NCBI RefSeq assembly: GCF_963678635.1
Contig: NC_087067.1
Span: 19,043,639-19,107,638 of the forward strand
DNA length: 64,000 nt
Source: Symsagittifera roscoffensis
Taxonomy: Eukaryota > Xenacoelomorpha > Acoela > Convolutidae
Reading direction: 5' to 3'
Below, in pieces: positions 45,598 through 55,252 of the stretch. The notes below the pieces were generated by a model. The model ran no database searches, had not been told where the DNA came from, and worked only from the letters and a program-made list of their open reading frames with translations. Both the position numbers and the translations under genes were made by a program. Every line of letters starts with the position of its first letter. The stretch's first letter is position 1.

Positions 45598-46560
45598 TTT
45601 ATGCCTTTCTTTTTACATAATTCTTCGAAGGACCCTTTAAACTCTTTGCCCTTGTCCACCCATACTTCTTTCGGTTTTTTTTGTCGTTATAATTAGTTTG
45701 AACGCTTCTGCTGTTGTAGTAGCATACTTTGATTTCAATGGTTGCACTCTGAGATAGCGGGACATGCAGTCAACTGCAACAAGCAGATACTTAACATCAT
45801 GGTTGTACTGGGCAAGTTTATCAACAAAGGCCAGATCTAATGACCAGGTTTCGTCGATATCTTAAACTATGACCTTGAGTCGCGGCGTTTTTTGGATCAC
45901 AGTTCGATATTTCGTGTAAGCAGGTTCAGTATGAAGGAAATGTTTAATTTTATTTCGCGACAAATTGGTTGCTTTTTACCAAGTTGTTCACACTACCAAT
46001 TGACGTGGGACCTTTGTCACTGTATTTAGCTTTCAACAATTTTTCTTCAATCTTGGCATTTTTCCCCTTGTTTTGTTTATGCCTTCGTCTTTTCTGACGT
46101 TGGGGAATCTAAATCGTTATAGGGCGTTCCGTACGAGTCAGAACCTTCTTCTGACTCTTTTTTAAGTTATTGGTTTCGGGTTTTTCTATTATCGCTAAGG
46201 CTTTTTCTCTTTTGTTTCTTACTTCTCTTAAGGTTTGGACTACTTCTTCCCTGGCAAGCGGGGGATGTTGCGCGTGTTCTTGAGGGCCCGGGTTCTCGTT
46301 TCTCTTGAGCGGTAAAAGACGCTGACTGAACCGCGTGTTGGGCATTTCGATTTATTACCAGCTTTTCATTAAATTTGAGAGCAGTTAAAATGATAATGAA
46401 CGCGGGATTATTTAGTTTTGTTGTTGGTTGTTGTATGTCGTATAAAAATACTGCAGCTTTAAGTCCTGTTGGTACTTTATCTACACATATCACCTCATTG
46501 TCATGGTTATTGGTTACCCTTTCTGATTTTTTGATGATTTCAAGTATGGTTTTTGCTCTA
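45598..46560 (-). pseudogene. Polinton integrase copy 1, truncated
   Basis: A broken frame covering the pre-core region and part of the DDE core. The first catalytic Asp (LDL segment) and the D-K-G-K-E-F second-Asp block (about 45645) are present. The frame stops right after the GINT residues, before the catalytic Glu. The C-terminal chromo-like part is absent, replaced by a 250-bp segment. Frameshifts are visible near 45860 and 45975. Not functional. Confidence 0.8.
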
Positions 46561-46751
46561 ATAAATATTTTCCCTCTAAAACCTGTAACTGTCCCAAAAT
46601 ACTTTCGGTCTGACTATCGTTTTTCTCTTCTAATATTTCATCTTTATCACTTTCGACCTTTACTACTTCATCGTCTGTTAACAGTTCAAGCTGATTTTGT
46701 TGGCGCTCAGCAGCATTTTTTGTAAATGTTTCCTTCGTGGCAGTAGTCTTA

Positions 46752-46934
46752 CTAGTTTGAGGAGGTAATTGGGTCTAAGCCGGTTAGGGTAGGATAGTTG
46801 AGCGTTTTTTTATGTTTAATATTTATATCGTGAAGAACGCGTGCAGCCTCTAGCTGCTCTTTAACATATAAGTGTTTCGGAGTTAGAATGAATTCTTCAG
46901 CAGTCATGATTAAAAGGTGAGGTACTTGTAACAA
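46752..46934 (-). pseudogene. Pre-integrase ORF, copy 1
   Basis: 60 residues beginning MLQVPHLLIMTAEEF, shorter than the copies at 50686 and 54060. It overlaps the end of the upstream small-protein frame by about 25 nt. It probably encodes the N-terminal part of the protein preceding integrase; function unknown. Confidence 0.5.
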
Positions 46935-47215
46935 AAAACAAGTGTTTGCCGCACTAAGTGAAAACCTTCTTTACTCAAAATAATTGCACGTTTTTTGACA
47001 ACACTGGTTTTTGGAGTGATTAAATTTTTGTATGCTGTCTCGAATTGTTCGATGTTTGCGATTTTAACGGGTACGTTTCCATTGACTACATAGAGCAAAC
47101 ATTCACAAATCAGTGTTCTGATCTCGCGATTTGAAGTTTTTCTAATTAATCATCTTAATTGGTCAGGTGTCAATTGTACCATATGCCGCAGAATAGATAA
47201 GTTTTTCTTTTTCAT
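46910..47215 (-). pseudogene. Small conserved Polinton protein, copy 1 (broken)
   Basis: Same product as the intact ORFs at 50967 and 54341 but split: the start (MKKKNLSILRHMVQ) stops at 47150 and the rest (NGNVPVKIANIEQF...) resumes at 47098 in a shifted frame. Confidence 0.65.
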
Positions 47216-47552
47216 TTGTGATTGGAATAGTTTCTGCTTTCGATGAGGGTAAATAAAAAACTGTTGGCCCAGATAAAGGAGTGTTATTAAAATACGGCGT
47301 ATCTCTGTTTGCCGCTTCTGTAGCATGTGTTCTAAGCACGGTTCCATTGTTTCGAACAATTCGTGCAACTATTTCCATACGAGTACGTTGAAGATCGATG
47401 AAATTTTTTCTGTCGCCGAGTACTTCAAACTCGAGCATAGGACCATCAGGAGAGTAAGAAGGTCCAATTTTTTGAGTGAATGCGTTTTCAAAAGTGACAA
47501 GTAAAGAAAGGCGGTTTTTTAAATAAGTCCAGGGAGCTGTGATTTGCTTCAC
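47163..47552 (-). pseudogene. Chimera: capsid N-terminus fused to ATPase C-terminus, copy 1
   Basis: The first part matches the capsid N-terminus at 45315 (GPMLEFEVLGDRKNF). After the NNTPLS residues (about 47285) it switches to the ATPase tail found at about 54400 (VFYLP.SKAE...). It is open as a 129-codon frame. The join is the same as in copy 2, so it predates the tandem duplication. It is unlikely to form either protein's fold completely. Confidence 0.75.
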
Positions 47553-47655
47553 TCAGGATTAAATTAGAATTCATTTTTAACCTTTGTAGAGAAATCGGAG
47601 CGACTTCTCTGTGGAGTTCGTTTTCTGGGAATGACGCGTCTTGTTTTTCGTTTCA

Positions 47656-47982
47656 TCACCGTTGTTCTTTTTTTGGATGACTTTTTTGAGATCTACTTCC
47701 CTCTCCTACTTGCTTTTTGATGGTTTTTCTGACCGTGCTTTTGAGTGCCTGCTTCGGGCTTTTTCTTTTTGTTGCAACTTGTATCAGTTCTAGAGCTGCC
47801 TGAAGAAGTAGTTCTTTTCCGATCTTTTTTGCTACCGGTATCACAAACTTTCGAGCCAATGGATGTGCCATTCTTCCTATTCCCAAGGCTAATGCACCGA
47901 AGCCACTGCCTCGTTGTCTATAACGCCCCGAGAATTGTGGTAGGTTTGCTATGTTGTGGTAATATGAATCCATATTGATCAA
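47656..47982 (-). CDS. Small basic virion protein, copy 1
   Basis: 108 residues: Gly-rich N-terminus with RQRGSGFGALALGIGR, a helical middle, then a strongly basic C-terminus (KRKSPKQALKSTVRKTIKKQ). The ATG overlaps the upstream minor-capsid stop as ATGA. Composition and position suggest a DNA-condensing or penton-associated core protein of the adenovirus/Polinton kind. The specific role is inferred. Confidence 0.65.
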   Translation of the reverse strand: MINMDSYYHNIANLPQFSGRYRQRGSGFGALALGIGRMAHPLARKFVIPVAKKIGKELLLQAALELIQVATKRKSPKQALKSTVRKTIKKQVGEGSRSQKSHPKKEQR

Positions 47983-48877
47983 TAGCTAAAATTTTGAAAT
48001 TTCACAGTCAGAACAATTTTTCCCCCTACAGCGAAAGGAACAAGTCCTCCAGTTTCTGTGCGCAAACTCACAGAAATATTAGAAATACTGTTGACCAAAA
48101 GTTTTTTGAAATCTAAATTACTAAACACTTTACGATGATTCGGTTCAATTGTACATGCATAACCGTTTTTCACTCGACGATTTGTATCAATGACTCGTAA
48201 AAGGGGTGTTTTTGTGTCTCCTACTATTTGATAATGAATAATGTCCAGGTAAATAAACATAAGCTGAGTACCAGCACATACATCAACAGGATAGCCAGCA
48301 ACAAGATTTTGGGTAGTGAATGTGCTATGTTTCGAGCTTCCTTGTTTGTAACCTATATGATAGCCAGTTCCATCTCTGACGCCTTTGAATCCAAGTAGAC
48401 TAGGAATTTGCGGGCTTTAAAAAGTTATAGCTTCCCAATATCGCAGCCATAATGAAAGATGTTTGGTTATTGGATCTATTACGTAATCCAATTTCTCTAA
48501 TTCTGTCTTTCGACGAATCCCATCCAGTACTTTTTCAATGCTCGTATACTCTCCTTTTGTTTGTTTCTCTGTTTCCTTTCTCCAAGGCAAGTCCTGGAAA
48601 TCTTGTCTTTCTCAACTTTCATGCTTGCTATAACCCAATCTTTTTTGTAGTACACAAAGTTGTTGTTGTCAGTTACGTTGTTTATCTGAGTGGTGAAGGT
48701 AATTTCTGTAACTACTACTCGCCATTCACCTTGCAAATTTATTTCTTCACTCAAGAGAATTTTAAAGTTGGCCAGTGTGTTATCTTTAAAAACGTTCATT
48801 GATGCCGATGAAACTAGGGTAATTGTGAAGGAAGGGGGAACGTTGTGGGTGAAAAGGCTGGAAGTGCCCTCAGTCAT
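47979..48877 (-). pseudogene. Polinton minor capsid protein (penton-like), copy 1
   Basis: Starts at 48877 (MTEGTSSLFTHNVPPSF) with the family's N-terminal block NLQGEWRVVVTEI. It shifts frame near 48600-48500, hits a stop near 48418, and resumes to end at 47979 with the conserved IVGDTKTPLLRVIDT block (about 48215). Copy 2 (51730-52619) shows the continuous version of most of this region. The family forms the vertex single jelly-roll protein beside the major capsid protein. Confidence 0.75.
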
Positions 48878-48883
48878 GATTGC

Positions 48884-50351
48884 TTACGATTTCTCCTTCT
48901 CCAGTACGCGATTTAGTTCAGACTCGTACAATTTTCCCACAATCGGTTCTCTGTTAGAATCAATCAAACTGTATGTTGGGGGGTTTCTTGTTGATATGTC
49001 AAAAGCTTCAAACACTTCATCGGTGAACGATTGTTTGTAACCCTTGCGAAAAGGTATGTCTACTTTGGCAAGTCTAACATAATCACCAACATAAAGCTTT
49101 GGACGTCGAACTAATTTCAATGACTGTTCTGTTCTTAATGAAATCAGGCGAGGAACATCTTTTTAGTTACTTTATTTGGTGCAAGATTTGTGACACGATT
49201 TGTTCTCGAATTAATTGCATTGACAAAATCTTGCAATTTGTCAATGTATGAAGAAGTCCATTTATCCTCCAGGTACTTAGAAATAAGATTTTTCAAGGAA
49301 CGGATATTTCTCAGCGAATGCAGATTTTTTCTCGCTCTCTGTGCTATATGTGTTTATGCCTTTTTTTTACATAATTCTTCGAAGGACCCTTTAAACTCTT
49401 TGCCCTTGTCCACCCATACTTTTTTGGGTTGTTTTGTCTTTATAATTAGTTTGAATGCTTCTGCTGTTGTAGTAGCTTGCTTTGATTTCAAGGGTTGCAC
49501 TCTGAGATAGCGGGACAAGCAGTCAACTGCAACAGGCAGATACTTAACATCATGGTTGTACTGGGCAAGTTTATCAACAAAGGCCAGATCTAATGACCAG
49601 GTTTCGTCGATATCGTAAACTATGACTTTGAGTCGCGGCGTTTTTCGGATCACAGTTCGATATTTCGTGTAAGCAGGTTCAGTATGAGGGAAATGCTTAA
49701 CTTTATTTCGCGACAAATTGGTTGTTTTTATCCAGTTGTTCACACTACCAAATAACGCGGGACCTTTGTCACTAAGTTTAGCTTTCAACAATTTTTCTTC
49801 AATCTTGGTAATTTTCCCATTGTTTTGTTTTTGCCTTCATCGTTTCTGATGTTGATAAAAATATGAATTGTTATAGGGCGTTCCGTACGAGTCATAACCT
49901 TCTTCTGACTCTTTTCACGTTTTTGGTTTCGGGTTTTTCTATTATCGCTAAGGCTTTTTCTCTTTTGTTTTTTACTTCTCTTAAGGTTTGAACTACTTCT
50001 TCCCTGCAAAACGGGGGATGTTGCGCGTGTTCTTGAGGGCCCGGGTTCTTGTTTCTCTTGAGCGGTAAAAGACGCTGACTGAACCGCGTGTTTGGCATTT
50101 CGATTTATTACCAGCTTTTCATTAAATTTGAGAGCAGTTAAAATGATAATGACCGCCGGATTATTTAGTTTTGTTGTTGGTTGTTGTATGTCGTATAAAA
50201 ATACTGCAGCTTTAAGTCCTGTTGGTACTTTATCCACATAAATTACCTCATTGTCACTGTTTTTGGTTACCTTTTCTGATTTTTTTATGATTTCAAGTAT
50301 GGTTTTTGCTCTAAAAAATTTTTTTCCCTCTAAAACCTGTAACTGTCCCAA
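48884..50351 (-). pseudogene. Polinton DDE integrase, copy 2 (most complete)
   Basis: Reads leftward from the pre-core region (50351-49860) into the core. Core features are YDIDETWSLDLAF with the first Asp, the VWVDKGKEF second-Asp block (about 49400), a TESEKKSAF block with the Glu (about 49330), a helical RSLKNL segment after a frameshift near 49300, and the C-terminal chromo/SH3-like tail (48.88-49.12 kb: YVGDYVRLAKVDIPFRKGY, then ...NPPTYSLIDS). All three catalytic residues are identifiable but separated by frameshifts (about 49810, 49300, 49150). It inserts linear element DNA in active relatives. Confidence 0.85.
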
Positions 50352-50431
50352 AATAATTTCGGTCTGGTTATCGTTTCTCTCTTCTAATATTTCATCTTTA
50401 TCACGTTAGACCTTTACTTCTTCATTGTCCG

Positions 50432-50686
50432 TTAACAGTTTAAGCTGATTTTGTTGGGGCTCAGCAGCAATTTCCCTAAACTTTTCCTTCGTTGCAGTAG
50501 TCTTACTAGTTTGAGGAAGTATTTGGGTCTAAGCCGGTTAAGGTAGGATAGTTGAGCGTTTTTATGTTTAAGATTATTATCGTGAAGAACACGTGCAGCA
50601 TGTGGCTGCTCTTTAACATATAAGTGTTTCGGAGTTAGACTGAATTCTTCAGCAGTCATGATTAAGTTGTGAGGTACTTGTAACAA
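50432..50686 (-). CDS. Pre-integrase ORF, copy 2
   Basis: 84 residues beginning MLQVPHNLIMTAEEFSLTPK and ending basic (LLQRRKSLGKLLLSPNK). The copy at 54060 is nearly identical. It overlaps the preceding gene by 25 nt and is followed by the integrase frame. No known domain; it may be the N-terminal piece of a longer broken protein. Confidence 0.5.
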   Translation of the reverse strand: MLQVPHNLIMTAEEFSLTPKHLYVKEQPHAARVLHDNNLKHKNAQLSYLNRLRPKYFLKLVRLLQRRKSLGKLLLSPNKISLNC

Positions 50687-50967
50687 AAATAAAGTATTTG
50701 CCGCACTAAATGAAAACCTTGTTTACTCAAAATAATTGCACGTTTTTTGACAACACTGGCTTTTGGAGTGATTAAAAATTTGTATTTTGTCTCGAATTGT
50801 TCGATATTTGCGATTTTAACGGGTACGTTTCCATTGACTACATTGAGCAAACTTTCACAAATCAGTGTTATGATCTCGCGATTTGAAGTTTTTCTATTTA
50901 ATCGTCTTAATTGGTCAGGTGTCAGTTGTACCATATGTCGCAGAATAGATACGTTTTTCTTTTTCAT
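50662..50967 (-). CDS. Small conserved Polinton protein, copy 2
   Basis: About 101 residues from MKKKNVSILRHMVQLTPDQL to a hydrophobic end. Helical, with NGNVPVKIA in the middle and KKRAIILSKQGFHLV near the C-terminus. That arrangement recalls small Polinton proteins with a protease-site-like G motif, but function is unknown. Its start overlaps the tail of the ATPase-derived frame in another frame (50915-50967). Confidence 0.6.
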   Translation of the reverse strand: MKKKNVSILRHMVQLTPDQLRRLNRKTSNREIITLICESLLNVVNGNVPVKIANIEQFETKYKFLITPKASVVKKRAIILSKQGFHLVRQILYFCYKYLTT

Positions 50968-51324
50968 TTGTGATTGGAGTAGTTTCTGCTTTCGATAAGG
51001 GTAAATAAAAAACTGTTGGCCCAGATAAAGGATTGTTAACAAAATACGGCGTATCTCTGTTTGCCGCTTCTGTAGCATGTTTTCTAAGCACGGTTCCATT
51101 GTTTCGAACAATTCGTGCAACTATTTCCATACGAGTACGTTGAAGATCGATGAAATTTTTTTTTCTGTCACCGAGTACTTCAAACTTGAGCATAGGACCA
51201 TCAGGAGAGTAGGAAGGTCCACTTTTTGGGTGAATGCGTTTTCAAAACTGACAAGGAAACGCGGTTTTTTAAATAAGTCCAGGGAGCTGTGAGTCGATTC
51301 ACTCGGGATTAAATTAGAAATCAT
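50915..51324 (-). pseudogene. Chimera: capsid N-terminus fused to ATPase C-terminus, copy 2
   Basis: Starts at 51324 (MISNLIPSES...). A frameshift near 51190-51160 in a poly-A/T run splits it. The downstream frame passes NNPLS and joins the ATPase tail at the same point as copy 1. Confidence 0.75.
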
Positions 51325-51733
51325 TTTTAACCTTTGTAAAGATATCGGAGCGACTTCTATGTGCAGTTCGTTTTCTGGGAATGACGCGTCTTGTTTTTCG
51401 TTTCATCACCGTTGTTCTTTTATTCGGATGAATTTTTTTAGATCTTCTTCCTCCTCCTACTTGCTTTTTGATGGTTTTTCTGACCGTGCTTTTGAGTGCC
51501 TGCTTCGGGTTTTTTCTTTTTGTTGCAACTTGTATCAGTTCTAGAGCTATCTGAAGAAGTAGTTCTTTTCCGATCTTTTTTGCTGCCGGTATCACAAACT
51601 TTCGAGCCAATGGAAGTGCTATTCTTCCTATTCCCAAAGCTAATGCACCGAAGCCACTGCCTCGTTGTCTATAACACCCCGAGAGTTGTGGTAGGTTTGC
51701 TATGTTGTGGTAATATGAACCCATATTGATCAA
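51314..51733 (-). CDS. Small basic virion protein, copy 2
   Basis: 139 residues, same start as copy 1 (MINMGSYYHNIANLPQ) but with the C-terminus extended by 31 mostly basic residues because the frame remains open. ATGA overlap with the minor capsid stop at 51730. Overlaps the start of the chimera by 11 nt. Confidence 0.65.
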   Translation of the reverse strand: MINMGSYYHNIANLPQLSGCYRQRGSGFGALALGIGRIALPLARKFVIPAAKKIGKELLLQIALELIQVATKRKNPKQALKSTVRKTIKKQVGGGRRSKKIHPNKRTTVMKRKTRRVIPRKRTAHRSRSDIFTKVKNDF

Positions 51734-52619
51734 TTGCTAAACTTTTGAAATTTCGCAGTCAGAACAACTTTTCTCTCTACAGCGAAAGGAACAAGTCCTC
51801 CAGTTTCTGTGCGCACATTTACAGAAATGTTAGAAATATTGTTGACCAAAAGTTTTTTGAAATCCAAATTACTAAACACTTTACGATGATTCGGTTCAAT
51901 TGTACATGCGTAAACGTTTTTCAATCGACGAATTGTATCAATGACTCGTAAAAGGGGTGCTTTTGTGTCTCCTACTATTTGATAATGAATTATGTCCAGG
52001 TAAAAAAACTTAAGCTGAGTACCAGCACATACATCAACAGGATAGTCAGCAACAAGATCTTGGGTAGTGAATGTGCTATGTTTCGAGTTTCCTTGTTTGT
52101 AACCTATATGATAACCAGTTCCATCTCTGACGCCTTTGAATCCAAGTAGACTAGGAATTTGCGGGCTTGAAAAAGTTATACCTTCCCAATAATGCAGCCA
52201 TAATGAAAGATGTTTGGTTATTGGATCTATTACGTAATCCAATTTCTCTAATTCTGTCTTTCGACGAATCGCATCCAGTAGTTGTTCAATGCTCGTATAC
52301 TCTCCTTTTGTTTGTTTCTCTGTTTCTCCAAGGTAAGGCCTGGAGATCTTGTCTTTCTCAACTTTCATGCTTGCTATAACCTGATCTTTTTTGTAGTACA
52401 CAATTTTGTTGTCAGTTACGTTGTTTATCTGAGTTGGGAAGGTAATTTCTGTAACTGCTACTCGCCATTCACCTTGCAAATTTATTTCTTCACTCAGGAA
52501 GTTTTTAAAGTTGGCCAGTGGTTATCTTTAAAAACGTTCATTGATGCCGATGAAACTAGGGTAATTGAGAAGGAAGGGGGAACGTTGTGGGTGAAAAGGC
52601 TGGAAGTGCCCTCAGTCAT
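51730..52619 (-). pseudogene. Polinton minor capsid protein (penton-like), copy 2
   Basis: The 249-codon frame 52479-51730 covers most of the protein: LQGEWRVAVTEITFPTQ, a middle with LWLHYWEGI, then FYLDIIHYQIVGDTKAPLL. The true start at 52619 (MTEGTSSL) is separated by a one-base frameshift near 52520. Otherwise better preserved than copy 1. Confidence 0.78.
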
Positions 52620-52739
52620 GATTGCTTACAATTTCTCCTTCTCCAGTACGCGATTTAATTCAGACTCGTAAAATTTTCCCTCAATCGGTTCTCTGTTAGA
52701 ATAAATCAAATTGTATGTTGGGGGATTTTGTGTTGGTAG

Positions 52740-52994
52740 GTGTTGCTTTTATTATCCAATAAGCTGAGTAGGTAATGTTGATTGAACACTCAGTTTATAT
52801 TGACACAGCTGGCTCATTGAGTGTGTTCCTTCAGACCGCAATGACTGACAACGCTGAAATGCCTGTATGTCCGATACAGCGAACTGCTGGATGACGTAAT
52901 TGATACCAATTGTTAATTATCGCATCGATTTTAATTAACAATTTTCTGAATTTACACATCGTATTTTCAAGGTTTTACAATATAAATAGAAAAT
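52740..52994 (-). repeat. About 250-bp segment shared with 45335-45597
   Basis: The two copies match closely and both abut the truncated integrase end. On the minus strand each holds an open stretch (about 45 codons, including QFAVSDIQAFQRCQSLRSEG). It replaced the middle/C-terminal integrase and may be a relocated Polinton segment. Confidence 0.7.
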
Positions 52995-53783
52995 TTATGT
53001 GCGGCATGTGTTTATGCCTTTCTTTTTACATAATTCTTCGAAGGACCCTTTAAACTCTTTGCCCTTGTCCACCCATACTTTTTTCGGTTGTTTTGTCGTT
53101 ATAATTAGTTTGAACGCTTCTGCTGTTGTAGTAGCATACTTTGATTTCAAGGGTTGCACTCTGAGATAGCGGGACATGCAGTCAACTGCAACAAGCAGAT
53201 ACTTAACATCATGGTTGTACTGGGCAAGTTTAACAACAAAGGCCAGATCTAATGACCAGGTTTCGTCGATATCGTAAACTATGACCTTGAGTCGCGGCGT
53301 TTTTCGGATCACAGTTCGATATTTCGTGTAAGCAGGTTCAGTATTAAGGAAATGTTGAACTTTATTTCGCGACAATTTGGTTGCTTTTATCAAGTTGTTC
53401 ACACTACCAAACAACGCGGGACCTTTGTCACTGTATTTAGTTTTCAACATTTTTTCTTCAATCTTGGTAATTTTCCCATTGTTTTGTTTTTGCCTTCGTC
53501 TTTTCTGACGTTGGGGAACCTGAATCGTTATAGGGCGTTCCGTACGAGTCAGAACCTTCTTCTGACTCTTTTTCACGTTTTTGGTTATTTTGGTTTTTGG
53601 TTTTGGTCCACATATATCACCTCATTGTCACTGTTTTTGATTACCTTTTTTGATTTTGTTATGATTTCAAGTATGGTTTTTGCTCTAATAAATTTTTTTC
53701 TCTCTAAAACCTGTAACTGTCCCAAAATACTTTCGGTCTGGTTGTCGCTTTTCTCTTCTAATATTTCACCTTTATCACGTTAG
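52995..53783 (-). pseudogene. Polinton integrase copy 3, truncated
   Basis: A 193-codon open frame (53576-52995) with the core through the DKGKEF block, stopping after GINT like copy 1, before the catalytic Glu. A short C-terminal-domain fragment (about 52738-52620) lies beyond a 250-bp inserted segment. The pre-core region (53783-53580) is shortened relative to copy 2. Confidence 0.8.
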
Positions 53784-53805
53784 ACCTTTACTTCTTCATT
53801 GTCCA

Positions 53806-54060
53806 TTAACAGTTCAAGCTGATTTTGTTGGGGCTCAGCAACAAATTCCCTAAACTTTTCCTTCGTTGCAGTAGTCTTACTAGTTTGAGGAAGTATTTGG
53901 GGTCTAAGCCGGTTAAGGTAGGATAATTGAGCGTCTTTATGTTTAAGATTATTATCGTGAAGAACACGTGCAGCATCTGGCTGCTCTTTAACATATAAGT
54001 TTCCGGAGTTAGACTGAATTCTTCAGCAGTCATGATTAAGTTGTGAGGTACTTGTAACAA
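53806..54060 (-). CDS. Pre-integrase ORF, copy 3
   Basis: 84 residues with the same start and end as copy 2 but a frameshifted middle, so likely damaged. Follows the small conserved protein with a 25-nt overlap. Confidence 0.45.
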   Translation of the reverse strand: MLQVPHNLIMTAEEFSLTPETYMLKSSQMLHVFFTIIILNIKTLNYPTLTGLDPKYFLKLVRLLQRRKSLGNLLLSPNKISLNC

Positions 54061-54341
54061 AAATAAAGTATTTGCCGCACTAAATGAAAACCTTCTTTAC
54101 TCAAAATAATTGCACGTTTTTTGACAACACTGGTTTTTGGAGTGATTAAAAATTTGTATGCTGTCTCGAATTGTTCGATATTTGCGATTTTAACGGGTAC
54201 GTTTCGATTGACTACATTGAGCAAACATTCACAAATCAGTGTTATGATCTCGCAATTTGAAGTTTTTCTATTTAATCGTCTTAATTCGTCAGGTGTCAGT
54301 TGTACCATATGCCGCAGAATAGATACGTTTTTCTTTTTCAT
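54036..54341 (-). CDS. Small conserved Polinton protein, copy 3
   Basis: 101 residues, intact, nearly identical to copy 2. Overlaps the end of the full ATPase gene by 53 nt in a different frame, which shows the original gene junction of the element. Confidence 0.65.
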   Translation of the reverse strand: MKKKNVSILRHMVQLTPDELRRLNRKTSNCEIITLICECLLNVVNRNVPVKIANIEQFETAYKFLITPKTSVVKKRAIILSKEGFHLVRQILYFCYKYLTT

Positions 54342-55029
54342 TTGTGATTGGAATATTTTCTGCTTTCGAAAAGGGTAAATAAAAAACTGTTTGCCCAGGC
54401 CGTATGATATTTGAACAGTCGATTAGAAGATGTCCAAAAGAGTCTCGGGTAGCTAATTCGTAACAGCTTCTCAAAAACTTTGAATTATTCAATTGTCTTC
54501 CTAAAAAATCTAGTTGCTGAAAGTCACGAGGCGATTTGAACAGAATGATGGGTGACGTATTCAAATCAATCGTACGCGACCATCGATTTTGTTGAAACAA
54601 GTTATGCTTAACATATATTACATCTATCCCTCTATGTCTACCCGCTGTCGCTAATTTGACAAATTCCTTGTCATTATAGATGTCTTCACATGAATCATCG
54701 AAAACTAGAAGAGTTTTTTCTAAATTTCTTATAGATTCCAATCCGTTGAATTTCATGAACTTCACATTTACTTCGTGAGAAGACACTTTTTCTGAGAATG
54801 CAGGTTGTATCTCTTTGTAAAGATATAGAACGGTTCCAATTTTAGGGTAAAAAGTATTTCCCATCAAAATTTGGAAAATTAACTCAGTTTTCCCGGATCC
54901 TGAGGGTCCCACTATTGCCATGAAAACTCTTGTCGAAGTATCAATCACTTTATTCATATCCTCGGATTTGGTAATACGTAAGCAACCAAGCCGGATAAAA
55001 TCGAAAACCAAACTGAAGTTTCTTTGCAA
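54289..55029 (-). CDS. Polinton genome-packaging ATPase (FtsK/HerA-like)
   Basis: Intact 246-residue ORF. Walker A GPSGSGKTE at about residues 41-49, Walker B TLLVFDDS (about 105-112), a TAGRHRGIDVIYV block with the sensor/arginine region (about 127-139), and the LLIDC end motif (about 195). These match the A32/FtsK-HerA packaging ATPases of Polintons and adeno-like viruses, which pump DNA into capsids. Residues before Walker A may belong to another start. The C-terminal tail is the sequence copied into the two chimeras. One of the best preserved genes here. Confidence 0.88.
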   Translation of the reverse strand: MQRNFSLVFDFIRLGCLRITKSEDMNKVIDTSTRVFMAIVGPSGSGKTELIFQILMGNTFYPKIGTVLYLYKEIQPAFSEKVSSHEVNVKFMKFNGLESIRNLEKTLLVFDDSCEDIYNDKEFVKLATAGRHRGIDVIYVKHNLFQQNRWSRTIDLNTSPIILFKSPRDFQQLDFLGRQLNNSKFLRSCYELATRDSFGHLLIDCSNIIRPGQTVFYLPFSKAENIPITNEKEKRIYSAAYGTTDT

Positions 55030-55211
55030 CTGAATTTAGTGACAGAAAGTTTGAGAACATTGTTACAAAACTTCCATGATTTTTTTTCACTGTTTGTCTC
55101 GTTATAAACAATCTCTGTTACTATTGTCGCATCAGGTTCATCTACTGCTGTTGCTGTTTCTGACATTTGAGATCTGATTTTTTCTGCAGACTGTGTTAGA
55201 CTTTTTCTCAC
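54954..55211 (-). CDS. Small ORF overlapping the ATPase start
   Basis: 84 residues: polar N-terminus, then Lys/Ser-rich, ending with a possible membrane anchor (SVWFSILSGLVAYVLP). It overlaps the ATPase N-terminus by 76 nt in another frame. It could be a small membrane protein or a chance frame. Confidence 0.35.
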   Translation of the reverse strand: MRKSLTQSAEKIRSQMSETATAVDEPDATIVTEIVYNETNSEKKSWKFCNNVLKLSVTKFSCKETSVWFSILSGLVAYVLPNPRI

Positions 55212-55252
55212 TGCAAATGAAGCTTGTAAAAAAACAATAAATTGAATTAGTA

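Larger units (their letters stand above)
45330..54395 (-). repeat. About 2.4 tandem copies of a 3.7-kb Polinton module
   Basis: Order in a full unit, minus strand: minor capsid, basic protein, capsid-N/ATPase-C chimera, small conserved protein, pre-integrase ORF, integrase. Equivalent landmarks recur: integrase end at 45600, 49345 and 52995; small protein at 47.2, 50.97 and 54.34 kb; basic protein at 47.98 and 51.73 kb; minor capsid at 48.88 and 52.62 kb. Copies are highly similar but carry different point changes and frameshifts. Copy 3 diverges at about 54390 into the full ATPase gene. Confidence 0.9.

Noticed and set aside
45598-53783. Integrase copies as evidence of an endogenous retrovirus
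   Set aside because: No reverse transcriptase or gag in this region. The neighbours (pPolB, capsid, packaging ATPase, adeno-type protease) identify a Polinton, whose integrase is only retrovirus-like.
45330-54395. Tandem module as a plain assembly artefact
   Set aside because: Not fully excluded, but copies differ by many substitutions and separate frameshifts and have different boundary sequences, which argues for real duplication.
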